Below, one piece after another: positions 16,498-23,747 of a stretch of 29,681 nt of DNA (its first letter is position 1; the number at the start of each line of letters is the position of its first letter). The notes under the pieces are model-generated. The model made no database searches and was not told where the DNA came from. It saw only the letters and a program-made list of their open reading frames with translations. The stretch covers positions 1 to 29,681 of the forward strand of contig CAKUXR010000033.1 of the NCBI GenBank assembly GCA_934700615.1. Direction: 5' to 3'. The DNA comes from an uncultured Bacteroidales bacterium (lineage in GTDB: Bacteria; Bacteroidota; Bacteroidia; Bacteroidales; UBA932). The translations under genes were made by a program, and so were the position numbers.

Positions 16498-16932
16498 TTA
16501 TGCCAATGACAGCACATTTGTAACCGCAGATGCATCCCACTTGCCGTCCATACGAATGTAGACAGCCTCACATACCATAGCATACGCATGCGGAGATCTC
16601 TTACGAGCCACCTTGATGCTTGATTCCTCAGTCGAAATCGTCCTTGTCCTCATAGTCGAATCCGCAAACAGGCTAATCCCCAAGCAATCGCCAATGTCAG
16701 ACAACGTATCTACTGTAAAATTTCTATTCCCGGAAAGCCACTCGGAAACCTCAGATTCGCTTTTACCCATAAGTTCAGCGAAACGCTTTTGGCTAAGTTT
16801 CTTTGCGTCCAATGCATCAGCGATCTTTACCGCAATCAACATCCTGTCGCGAGTATGCCTCTTATCTTCTTCCGTGATAGAAGACATTATCTCAGATAAT
16901 ACGGCAGATGGTTTTCGTCTGGAATTATTCAT
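16498..16932 (-). CDS. HTH (XRE/HigA-type) antitoxin with C-terminal extension
   Basis: This 144-residue protein has an XRE helix-turn-helix at about 36-88: KIADALDAKKLSQKRFAELM, KSESEVSEWLSG, then NFTVDTLSDIGDCLGISLF. About 35 basic residues precede it. A tail of about 40 residues follows (105-144), with a basic patch ARKRSPHAY and a hydrophobic end (AMVCEAVYIRM, SAVTNVLSLA). In TAC antitoxins the segment after the HTH is the chaperone-addiction region that makes the antitoxin chaperone-dependent; this tail is in the right place, but that role is inferred. The start overlaps the toxin gene stop by 4 nt (ATGA), implying translational coupling. The protein probably neutralises the toxin and represses the operon at the palindrome at 17453-17462. 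Confidence 0.82.
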   Translation of the reverse strand: MNNSRRKPSAVLSEIMSSITEEDKRHTRDRMLIAVKIADALDAKKLSQKRFAELMGKSESEVSEWLSGNRNFTVDTLSDIGDCLGISLFADSTMRTRTISTEESSIKVARKRSPHAYAMVCEAVYIRMDGKWDASAVTNVLSLA

Positions 16933-17408
16933 ATCTCGAATTCTGCAAAATCTGTTATTATTATAGCCCCATCGTTCTCAATTCTGATATCCTTTTCAAT
17001 GATTGCTTTATTAATACAAGCTGCTATCTTTCGCATCTGCTGAGCTTTTGAGTTCAATAAAGCATCTTCCTGATAAGCAGATATCTCTGGCGGTTTATAT
17101 CCGCCATCACCCAATATGATACATGCACTTCCTATTCGCAAACAATACATACGCATGCGTTTATACCAGAAAGCAACAACCCCATCCCCAAGAGCGCCTT
17201 CATTTTCTTTAAAAAACTGAATTCTACAGCCTGTGTCATTTCCCATAGAAATCAATTTCTTAGCCATCTCTGTCAATTCTTCTTTATATTGAGCGTTATC
17301 TTCAAAGAAATGATCCATAAGAGTCATATCATCCCCTTCGAATATCACAGAATATATCTGTGCCATTTCTCCCGAAAACTCGTCAATATTTACAAGCTCA
17401 AATTTCAT
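16929..17408 (-). CDS. RelE/HigB-like toxin candidate, first gene of the TAC operon
   Basis: The 159-residue product has a helical N-terminal half (YKEELTEMAKKLISMGNDTG) followed by FFKENEGALGDGVVAFW, MRMYCLRIGSACIILGDGG and KPPEISAYQED, then a helix (QQMRKIAACINKAIIEKDI). The compact beta stretch of short strands and the lysine near its end (YKPP) recall RelE/HigB interferases, whose usual pattern is ...LRxLRF...RVLY...GFxKKxxKTP. This assignment is by pattern only. Its place as the first gene, overlapping an HTH gene by 4 nt with a SecB-like gene third, is the stronger evidence for a toxin. If it is one, it would be expected to cleave mRNA on ribosomes. A promoter lies 26 nt upstream. Confidence 0.62.
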   Translation of the reverse strand: MKFELVNIDEFSGEMAQIYSVIFEGDDMTLMDHFFEDNAQYKEELTEMAKKLISMGNDTGCRIQFFKENEGALGDGVVAFWYKRMRMYCLRIGSACIILGDGGYKPPEISAYQEDALLNSKAQQMRKIAACINKAIIEKDIRIENDGAIIITDFAEFEI

Positions 17409-17433
17409 GTACCATAGGTGTCCTAGCGTTACA

Positions 17434-17465
17434 CAAAATTGAGCATTTTTTCGGATATATCCAAA
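17434..17465 (-). promoter_or_regulatory. Promoter with palindromic operator for the TAC operon
   Basis: The minus strand has TTTG (17465-17462), a spacer of exactly 20 nt, and CAATTTTG (17441-17434, one mismatch to TAnnTTTG), 26 nt before the toxin ATG. The perfect 10-bp palindrome GGATATATCC (17453-17462) abuts the -33 box, a suitable site for autorepression by the HTH antitoxin. The assignment is inferred from sequence. Confidence 0.6.
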
Positions 17466-17525
17466 TTATTTTAATAATTTCCAACAATATTCCCATAGAG
17501 AGTTAGCCAATTCATTGATTTATAT

Positions 17526-17533
17526 TAACTTTG
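17526..17533 (+). promoter_or_regulatory. -7 promoter box of the small plus-strand gene
   Basis: TAACTTTG matches TAnnTTTG, 22 nt before the ATG at 17556. A weak -33-like TTAG lies 19 nt upstream. The promoter is divergent from that of the TAC operon. Confidence 0.55.
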
Positions 17534-17555
17534 CAGCCGAAAACAACTTTACTTC

Positions 17556-17759
17556 ATGAAGAACAAGAAACTGCGGATTACCGAAAAGGACTTTCTTCTG
17601 GCCAACCGCAGGGCTTCAAGAGCAGAAGAAATCGAGAAATACGGCAAACAGATCTCGATGAGGTCAATCACCCACAAGTCGAAAAAGGTCTATGACCGCA
17701 ACCGTCTGAAAAAGGCAGGCATCAAATACTATGATGACCTGCCTTTGTTGTGCTACTGA
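17556..17759 (+). CDS. Small basic hypothetical protein (67 aa)
   Basis: This 67-residue lysine- and arginine-rich protein has no signal peptide or membrane segment: MKNKKLRITEKDFLLANRRA, then a SMRSITHKSKKVYDRNRLKK stretch and an end with YYDDLPLL. The charge suggests nucleic-acid contact, but I do not recognise a named family. I accept it as a gene because it has a good -7 box at 17526 and steady protein-like codon use. It fills the gap between the divergent TAC operon and the convergent DUF4276 gene. Its stop overlaps the end of the DUF4276 gene by 7 nt, tail to tail. Whether it belongs to either neighbouring system is unknown. Confidence 0.65.
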   Translation: MKNKKLRITEKDFLLANRRASRAEEIEKYGKQISMRSITHKSKKVYDRNRLKKAGIKYYDDLPLLCY

Positions 17760-18427
17760 ACTTTCTCGCAAAAATTTTTAAGTTCCCTATCTTTAGGAAT
17801 TAACGCAGCCGGATTCAAATGGGCTATAATCCCTGGAGCATGACGCAACTTGCCATATTTCAATTCTCTCACCTTACCGCTTGCACTCTTCCTGACTTTT
17901 TCTTTGGAAACAAATACCTGTCGCAGAATCACTCCCAACAGGAACGATGCTTTCTGCTGTAAGTGCTCAATATCCTTGTCTTTTATGGATGGGTGCTCCG
18001 CCAGCGGAAAATCTTGTTTTGGCTTACGCACCAAGTCTTCATCCTCGGCCCATCTTTCAATCGCTTCTGGCTGTTTCAGAAACCAAGCCTCCATCTCCTG
18101 AATCCAGAAACTCACATGATCTGTCTTTTCCGACGGCATATCTATCCCGTCGTCTGACAGGCTCTTGAACCACTCATTCCTCAACTCAGGTTTACGATCA
18201 AGATCAACATAGAGATAACTCTCCCCATCATCATTTGCATTGATAAACTGTTTGGCTGCTTCCTTATAGCCAGAGCATTTCTTTACAACAATGCTGATAT
18301 CCTCGCGATTTAACGCCCGTTGCATAAAGCGATTCAGTTCCTCCCGTAGAGCCTCCGAGTTATTACTTGTCGTGGCATCAACGTTTCCTGCGATCACGCC
18401 ACCCTCCACATACACATTGACTACCAT
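17753..18427 (-). CDS. DUF4276 family protein (Toprim-like), partner of the adjacent ATPase
   Basis: The 224-residue product fits DUF4276, a Toprim-like family. The first strand ends in a conserved Glu (VNVYVEGG, Glu8). The second acidic motif is LYVDLDRKP (Asp75, Asp77), and the family segment IQEMEAWFLKQPEAIE follows. Glu plus DxD is the metal-binding layout of Toprim nucleases such as OLD-type and RNase M5-type proteins, so nuclease or nicking activity is plausible but unproven. A basic C-terminal region (KEKVRKSASGKVRELKYGKL) could bind nucleic acid. It starts 7 nt inside the ATPase gene (overlap 18421-18427), so the two are surely translated together. The ATPase + Toprim arrangement resembles phage-defence pairs such as PARIS or RloA/RloB, with a different Toprim family. 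Confidence 0.82.
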   Translation of the reverse strand: MVVNVYVEGGVIAGNVDATTSNNSEALREELNRFMQRALNREDISIVVKKCSGYKEAAKQFINANDDGESYLYVDLDRKPELRNEWFKSLSDDGIDMPSEKTDHVSFWIQEMEAWFLKQPEAIERWAEDEDLVRKPKQDFPLAEHPSIKDKDIEHLQQKASFLLGVILRQVFVSKEKVRKSASGKVRELKYGKLRHAPGIIAHLNPAALIPKDRELKNFCEKVQ

Positions 18428-19623
18428 CTCTTACCACCGATCTCACCATTCAACCATAACTGACCAGGGAGCAGTTCGCCCTCACGATTCTCAAAATCAT
18501 CTTCGCTGTAACGCACGATTTGAGTTTCGTTGCTGTCATTTTTTTCAAACACCAAGATATCATCCAATTCGAACGCATTCAACAACAGAGCAGAATGCGT
18601 TGCCACAATAATCTGAGACGTCTTGGACGCCCCCTTCATCATCTTCGCCACCGAGCGTATCATATCCGGATGCAAGCATGACTCAGGTTCATCAATGTTA
18701 ATAAGTGCGCCCCTATTCGGATTGTGGAAGATGCTCAGCAAAAGCATATATTTCAGTGTTCCGTCTGACATGTGGAGAGCATCTATGGCGTGCGCCAAAT
18801 TCTTCTCTCGTAGAGACAAATACAACCTGCTGCCAAAAACATTATAACCAAGTCCCGTGAAATTAGGATTTATATCTTTGAGACACTCCATAATTTTCTC
18901 ATATTGGAATGTATAATTGTTATTCAGATTACTCAGCAACTGGCTAAGATTCTCACCCGTACTTACCAGACGCTTGATATCATTGGCCTCGGCCGGCTGG
19001 CGGACTTTATCGAAGTTGAACTTGGAATAACCTGCAATAGCATTGATAGCCTCCCTCACGACAAATGAAGGCAGATATCTTTGAGGATCAGTAATTTGCC
19101 GGAGAGCCAATTCCTGAGCAGACAACATGCCTCCTTCGTATTTTTCCACTTCTATGCCGCTTTTTGTTCGAACGGAGATTTGTCCGACCCCATTACGGAA
19201 TTCCAGATAACTGAACGTTTTTTTCTTTCCGCTGCTGTCCTCAGAATAAAGTGTTTCGCATAGCGAGTAACTTGTGCCGTCACCTATCGGGAACACTGTT
19301 ATCTTGTAATACACATCCTTCTTAAAAGGGGACGCAGACACAATCTTTTTCAATGCATCTGCATCGAAAACATAAGTCACACTGAAGCACTCTGGCTTTT
19401 CTTCTCCACATGCATTGACAATCGCATTGTACGTACCCCACTGCCGAAACAAAGCCGACAAACCTCCACCGGCAATGCCCTCATACAACAATGTAACAGC
19501 ATTCAGAAATGAAGTCTTACCACTTCCATTGATCCCCACAAGGATGTTGACTCCAGGATTCAATTCGATTGTGTGCTCTCCCTTAAACGAGAAGAAGTCA
19601 CGAATAATTAGCTCTTTTATCAT
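18421..19623 (-). CDS. RecF/ABC-type AAA ATPase (AAA_15/AAA_21 class)
   Basis: This 400-residue ATPase contains every ABC/SMC-type motif in one chain: N-terminal strand IRDFFSFKGEHTIEL, Walker A GINGSGKTS (30-38), Q-loop region near Gln61, a signature-like MSDGTL (285-290), Walker B LINIDEPE (307-314, Asp311/Glu312), and an H-switch ATHSALLL (His343). There is no long coiled coil; the insertion at about 90-280 is mixed alpha/beta. Proteins of this type sense an invader or DNA/RNA state and license a linked effector. Here the effector candidate is the DUF4276 protein encoded by the overlapping gene downstream. No other gene shares the strand immediately upstream, so this is a two-gene unit. 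Its natural trigger is unknown. Confidence 0.9.
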   Translation of the reverse strand: MIKELIIRDFFSFKGEHTIELNPGVNILVGINGSGKTSFLNAVTLLYEGIAGGGLSALFRQWGTYNAIVNACGEEKPECFSVTYVFDADALKKIVSASPFKKDVYYKITVFPIGDGTSYSLCETLYSEDSSGKKKTFSYLEFRNGVGQISVRTKSGIEVEKYEGGMLSAQELALRQITDPQRYLPSFVVREAINAIAGYSKFNFDKVRQPAEANDIKRLVSTGENLSQLLSNLNNNYTFQYEKIMECLKDINPNFTGLGYNVFGSRLYLSLREKNLAHAIDALHMSDGTLKYMLLLSIFHNPNRGALINIDEPESCLHPDMIRSVAKMMKGASKTSQIIVATHSALLLNAFELDDILVFEKNDSNETQIVRYSEDDFENREGELLPGQLWLNGEIGGKRW

Positions 19624-19916
19624 AGCGATAACAAATATTTAACAGTGAGCCCGTCGATTCCACGTGCCGACACCAATTAATCCGTAAATGTAATAAATTG
19701 CCCGCACAGTTCCCAATGTTTGGCTTTTCTAATTTATTCGACATTGAAGATATGACACATTAGCTGACTGACCACATGTTTTTAGCAAGAGAATGACACA
19801 GAGACTCACGAGAGGGAGTTTCGATAAAAACGATTTTAAAATGAACCAAATATGAACTTGATAATTAGTGGGATTCTTTTCACTTTTGTCTAAACATAGT
19901 AATCCGAGAACATACA
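19624..19916. other. AT-rich divergent intergenic region
   Basis: These 293 bases separate the minus-strand ATPase gene from the plus-strand surface lipoprotein gene, so both promoters should be here. I found no exact TAnnTTTG box at a usable distance on either strand. The nearest are AATATTTG on the minus strand (just upstream of the ATPase) and TTTTG near 19885 on the plus strand. No gene is evident. Confidence 0.4.
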
Positions 19917-21260
19917 ATGAAAAAAATTTTTGTCGTCATGATGCTTGCAATAATGTTATTTACCAATTGCAAGAAATACAATGATGCTGAGATTCGGTCC
20001 AGTATCAATGATCTTAAAGCTCGTGTGGAACGACTTGAAAAACTCTGTAGTGATATGAATACCAATATTTCGTCATTGCAGGCAATTATCGCTGCGTTGC
20101 AAAAAAGGGATGCCGTTGTAAGTGTTACTGATCTTCCAGACAACAGAGGTTATACGATTCTTTTCGCGTCAGGAAAAAGCATTTATATTTACAATGGTAA
20201 GGATGGAAGTAATGGAAAAGACGGAGTTGATGGCCAAAATGGACTTAATGGGCATACGCCGTCAATCGGCATTAAACAGGGTGCTGACGGCATGTACTAT
20301 TGGACTTTGGATGGAGAGTGGATTGTAGATGATTCTGGCAATAAAATTAAAGCAGAAGGGACGAATGGTAAGGATGGCAAAAATGGAACAGATGCCATAA
20401 CACCAATATTGAAAATCGAAGAAGACTATTGGTTCGTTTCTTACGACAATGGCAACACGTGGGTAAAACTTAACAAGGCTACAGGAAAAGACGGAAAAGA
20501 TGGGATGGATGGTAGTAACATCACTATTACGCAGGACAAAGACAATTGTTACGTTACTTTACCAGATGGTTCAGTGATAACTTTGCAGAAAAGTAATTCT
20601 ACTTTGAAACCTGATATTATCCATTTTGAGGACCCATATGTCAAGGATATTTGCGTCAGGCAGTGGGATACGGACAAGGATGGTGAATTGTCTTATTCGG
20701 AAGCATCTGTAGTTGAGACAATTGGAAGTTTTTTTACTCATACGGAATATGTGTCTTATTATGATAAGACATTTAAAACTCAGTACTATACTCTGATTAA
20801 AGCTGGGAATTCATCTATTCGCTCTTTCACTGAATTTAAATATTTTACTTCGATAAGGAAACTTAATGCGCTTGGTTTTACTTCCGATATAAATCTTGTT
20901 AAAGTAGAATTGCCCGATAGCCTTGAGGAAATATGTGATGGTGCAACCTCCAATGTGTTGCGATATGAGTGGAATGCCGGAGGTAAGATTGGTCTGGTAA
21001 AATATTCTTTGGGAATTTTCTCTAGAACAGGGCTTTCCGAGATTTCGTTACCAGCCACAATTAGGAAGATAGGGAATTATGCTTTTATTGCTTGTCCATA
21101 TCTCTCGGAGGTGTACTGCTATTCGTTAAATCCCCCTGTATTAGGAGATAATGTTTTTGGAAATTCTGTAAAGAATATATTTGTTCCGTCTGAGTCAGTT
21201 GATTTGTATAAGTCCGCCTTGGGGTGGAAAGAATATTCCGATTTAATCAAAGCGCTATAG
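19917..21260 (+). CDS. Surface lipoprotein with coiled coil, collagen-like runs, EF-hand-like loop and BspA-type LRR
   Basis: The 447-residue lipoprotein has a signal peptide with lipobox LFTNC (Cys18). Residues 22-62 form a heptad-like coiled coil (INDLKARVERLEKLCSDMN). This N-terminus is typical of the DUF4988 (PL29 N-terminal-like) domain. Three short collagen-like Gly runs follow (GKDGSNGKDGVDGQNG, GTNGKDGKNG, GKDGKDGMDG). Each is followed by a beta segment containing a Trp/Tyr plus Asp-Gly turn (YYWTLDGEW, WFVSYDNGNTW, YVTLPDGS). Then comes an EF-hand-like calcium loop, DTDKDGELSYSE. The C-terminus has BspA-type LRR_5 elements (LSEISLPATIRKIGNYAF). It probably displays an adhesive or binding rod on the cell surface. 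It is a paralogue of 21729-23513 on the same strand. Confidence 0.85.
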   Translation: MKKIFVVMMLAIMLFTNCKKYNDAEIRSSINDLKARVERLEKLCSDMNTNISSLQAIIAALQKRDAVVSVTDLPDNRGYTILFASGKSIYIYNGKDGSNGKDGVDGQNGLNGHTPSIGIKQGADGMYYWTLDGEWIVDDSGNKIKAEGTNGKDGKNGTDAITPILKIEEDYWFVSYDNGNTWVKLNKATGKDGKDGMDGSNITITQDKDNCYVTLPDGSVITLQKSNSTLKPDIIHFEDPYVKDICVRQWDTDKDGELSYSEASVVETIGSFFTHTEYVSYYDKTFKTQYYTLIKAGNSSIRSFTEFKYFTSIRKLNALGFTSDINLVKVELPDSLEEICDGATSNVLRYEWNAGGKIGLVKYSLGIFSRTGLSEISLPATIRKIGNYAFIACPYLSEVYCYSLNPPVLGDNVFGNSVKNIFVPSESVDLYKSALGWKEYSDLIKAL

Positions 21261-21396
21261 TCGGTGTGGTCTTGTTTTGTGAGCGTTATCCTCTCTCTAA
21301 AGAGATCATGCCTGCTTTCTTTATGGTGAATCATCTGAATATCAATGTCGTGATATGTGTACCTTGCGGTCTTGGGGCAACCATTGAGACGCTTAC

Positions 21397-21732
21397 ATGG
21401 TATGTTTAGATGCTACCATAGAAATATATCGTAACTTATTGATAATCAGTGCTTATAAAATTCGAGCGTGGCCGCGTCCAGACGTTACCCTTACAAACGT
21501 AGTGCAATTGGAGGACAGAATAGAACAAGGAACGCGTTTGCGGCGGCTTGACACGAAAATATGCAGTCAATGCGTACGGAGATCTTGTGGGAGACCGGAG
21601 ACTTACATTCTTGGAAGTTCCATGGATTCATATACAGATGCAGAACTTGGTTCAGAAGTAGGTGACTTGTTAGAAGAAATTTCTCAAGAGATCAAAACCC
21701 TAAAACAAGAATATAAACCATATAAATCATGA
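21397..21732 (+). CDS. Doubtful 111-aa ORF between the two lipoprotein genes
   Basis: This open frame fills most of the 468-base gap between the paralogous lipoproteins and ends in ATGA overlap with the second one, which hints at translational coupling. The first two thirds (many Arg, three Cys) look unlike a folded Bacteroidales protein. The last 36 residues, from an internal ATG (MDSYTDAELGSEVGDLLEEI), form a plausible acidic amphipathic helix. I recognise no family. It may be a short coupled leader peptide gene, a decayed gene or chance. Confidence 0.25.
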   Translation: MVCLDATIEIYRNLLIISAYKIRAWPRPDVTLTNVVQLEDRIEQGTRLRRLDTKICSQCVRRSCGRPETYILGSSMDSYTDAELGSEVGDLLEEISQEIKTLKQEYKPYKS

Positions 21733-23513
21733 AAAGAACCTTATTATTTGCACTCTCACTACTGGCAGTAGTAGCCTGTAGAAAATTCGATGATTCCGCT
21801 ATTTGGAAGGAACTTAACAAGCATGAGGACAGGATTGTTAAGTTGGAAACACTATGCAATCAGATGAATACAAACATCACCTCATTGCAGACAATTATCA
21901 TTGCCTTGCAGAGAAATGATTATGTTGTGAACATCGCTCCCATCATGGAAGGGAATAAAGAGATAGGTTACACCATTATATTCTCCAAGAGCGGTTCGAT
22001 TACCATCTACCATGGTAAAGACGGCGAAAACGGTAAGGATGGAGTAAATGGAGCAGACGGAAAAGATGGTCAAGATGGAAAAGACGGATATTCTCCTAAG
22101 ATTGGTGTGAAACAGCACACTGACGGAAAATATTATTGGACTCTAGACGGAAATTGGATTTTGGATGACAATAGCAATATGATTTCTGTCACGGGAGAAG
22201 ATGGCAAAGATGGAGCAAATGGAAAGGATGGAAAAGACGGTATTACGCCACAGTTGAAAATTGAGGACGGATACTGGTATTTATCATATGACAATGGTGC
22301 AACATGGCAGAAACTTGGAAAGGCTACTGGAAATAATGGTCTTGATGGACTTCCTGGAGAGGATGGAGATAGTATCATTGACTCAATTACGCAAGACGAG
22401 GATAATGTTTACTTTAAGTTGACTGACGGGCAAGTTTTGACAATCATGAAAAGAAATAGTACAACTATTAATTTCAGAGATTTATATGTTGAAGCTATAT
22501 GTGTTCGTAATTGGGATGCAAATAAAGATGGCCAGTTATCATATTCTGAAGCTGAATTAGTAACATCCTTAAATGGCGCATTTACGGGTAATACAAATGT
22601 TGTGTCATTTGAGGAATTAAAATATTTTACAGGATTAAATAAAATTGAAGCACAAGCCTTTAAAGGCTGTACTAATTTGTGGAGGATTTCTTTGCCAGCG
22701 AATATAACTATAATCGAAAGTGAGGCATTCTATGAGTGTAAGTCGCTAGAGGTAGTCAAATTTAATGGGAATAATCTCACTAAAATTGCTGGAGGCAATA
22801 CGTTGAGTCCGTCATATTCAGATCTTTATGGTGGATATAATGGAGCATTTGCATATTGTACTTCTCTGCAATATATTTCTTTACCGGAGAGTTTAGAAAT
22901 TATAGAGGATTCGGCATTTGCGTTTTGCACTTCCCTAGAAAAAGTGGATTTTGGGGAAAACTCCAGACTGAAAATTATTGATGGAGAGTTTGTTACTGGT
23001 TATAATCAAGCGTTTTCAGCTTCAGGAGTCTCTGGTGCATTTATGAATTGTAGTTCTCTAAAAGAAATAAGAATTCCTGCATTAGTTTCGGAAATTGGAC
23101 CAGCTGCATTTGAAAATTGTTCAGCTTTAAACGCTGTAGAATTTCCTACAAATTCTCAGTTGAAAAAAATAGGTGGCGGATACTATTGTCGAACTGAAGG
23201 GTATAATACTCCTAACTTTGCAGGTGCATTTGCATATTGTAGCTCTCTTGAATCTTTAATATTACCGACATCGATCAATTTAATTGAAAATGCTGCATTT
23301 TATAATTGTTCAGCATTGTTGTCTATAAGATTAGATTCGTCTGAAGTTCCTACCCTTGACTGTACATCACTGATAAAAGGCAGGACTGACCGCTCATATC
23401 ATTTTGCAAAGGCATCAGACTCATTTAAAATATTAGTACCAGAAGATTATCTTAATCAATATAAGACAGCAAGTGGTTGGAAATCATATTCGTCAATTTT
23501 AATGGGAATGTAA
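21729..23513 (+). CDS. Surface lipoprotein with coiled coil, collagen-like runs, EF-hand-like loop and BspA-type LRR super-repeats
   Basis: The 594-residue lipoprotein (lipobox AVVAC, Cys17) is a paralogue of 19917-21260 in the same domain order. It has a coiled coil (HEDRIVKLETLCNQMNTNIT), collagen-like Gly-Lys-Asp-Gly runs (longest around 97-120), WTLDGNW and WYLSYDNGATW beta segments, and an EF-hand-like loop DANKDGQLSYSE. The LRR_5 region is longer here (about residues 290-560). It has four rounds of the type LPxxIxxIExxAFxxCxSL, separated by three Gly/Tyr-rich loops that end in GAFxxCxSL. It ends in ILVPEDYLNQYKTASGWKSY, the usual last turn of BspA proteins. It is likely surface-exposed, for adhesion or binding; the ligand is unknown. 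The DNA is AT-richer than the PUL. Confidence 0.87.
   Translation: MKRTLLFALSLLAVVACRKFDDSAIWKELNKHEDRIVKLETLCNQMNTNITSLQTIIIALQRNDYVVNIAPIMEGNKEIGYTIIFSKSGSITIYHGKDGENGKDGVNGADGKDGQDGKDGYSPKIGVKQHTDGKYYWTLDGNWILDDNSNMISVTGEDGKDGANGKDGKDGITPQLKIEDGYWYLSYDNGATWQKLGKATGNNGLDGLPGEDGDSIIDSITQDEDNVYFKLTDGQVLTIMKRNSTTINFRDLYVEAICVRNWDANKDGQLSYSEAELVTSLNGAFTGNTNVVSFEELKYFTGLNKIEAQAFKGCTNLWRISLPANITIIESEAFYECKSLEVVKFNGNNLTKIAGGNTLSPSYSDLYGGYNGAFAYCTSLQYISLPESLEIIEDSAFAFCTSLEKVDFGENSRLKIIDGEFVTGYNQAFSASGVSGAFMNCSSLKEIRIPALVSEIGPAAFENCSALNAVEFPTNSQLKKIGGGYYCRTEGYNTPNFAGAFAYCSSLESLILPTSINLIENAAFYNCSALLSIRLDSSEVPTLDCTSLIKGRTDRSYHFAKASDSFKILVPEDYLNQYKTASGWKSYSSILMGM
22842..23250 (+). repeat. Coding super-repeat in the second lipoprotein
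   Basis: The codons for GAFAYC/GAFMNC occur at 22842, 23034 and 23223, a period of 192 then 189 nt (64 and 63 residues). Each period holds two LRR_5 units plus one Gly/Tyr-rich loop. This is larger than the usual LRR_5 period of about 23 residues. Confidence 0.7.
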
Positions 23514-23747
23514 TATAGCATTAATTCGTGGTGCAACCTTCGCAAGGTAAGCCTCAGGTGAGGCACGTGTTGCAATTTTGTTCTGATTAGTTGCGATTAG
23601 TCTCGATTTTGTCACTAATCGCAGCAACTTTGTCAAAGTCGGTTCCGAGACGCCCAGGCTCAGGAAAGGAGTCCCGCGATGTCGCGACCGTTACGCAGGT
23701 CGTATGGGATTTGTTTGAGGACATCCCACATCTGCTTCGTGGAATGC
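23514..23747. other. Intergenic stretch with strong inverted repeat, no clear gene
   Basis: Between the second lipoprotein and the IstB remnant I see no credible gene. A 69-residue plus frame (23591-23800) has no recognisable motif. The region has a 10-bp perfect inverted repeat (listed separately) preceded by two GATTAGT copies. It could be an IS21-type end or decayed DNA. Confidence 0.4.
23592..23623. repeat. Inverted repeat near a decayed IS21-like element
   Basis: The arms TGCGATTAGT (23592-23601) and ACTAATCGCA (23614-23623) pair perfectly around a 12-nt loop. A further GATTAGT lies 9 nt upstream of the first arm, so the 7-mer occurs three times counting both strands. IS21-family ends often carry several internal copies of a short repeat. 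No U-tract follows, so a simple terminator is less likely. Confidence 0.5.

Noticed and set aside
17409..17433. GTGT/ACAC inverted repeat before the toxin gene
   Set aside because: The arms are only four bases, which is too short to separate from chance; the palindrome at 17453-17462 is a better operator candidate.
17753..19623. PARIS defence system
   Set aside because: The layout is similar, but the second protein looks like DUF4276 rather than the DUF4435 of AriB, so I keep it as a PARIS-like pair only.
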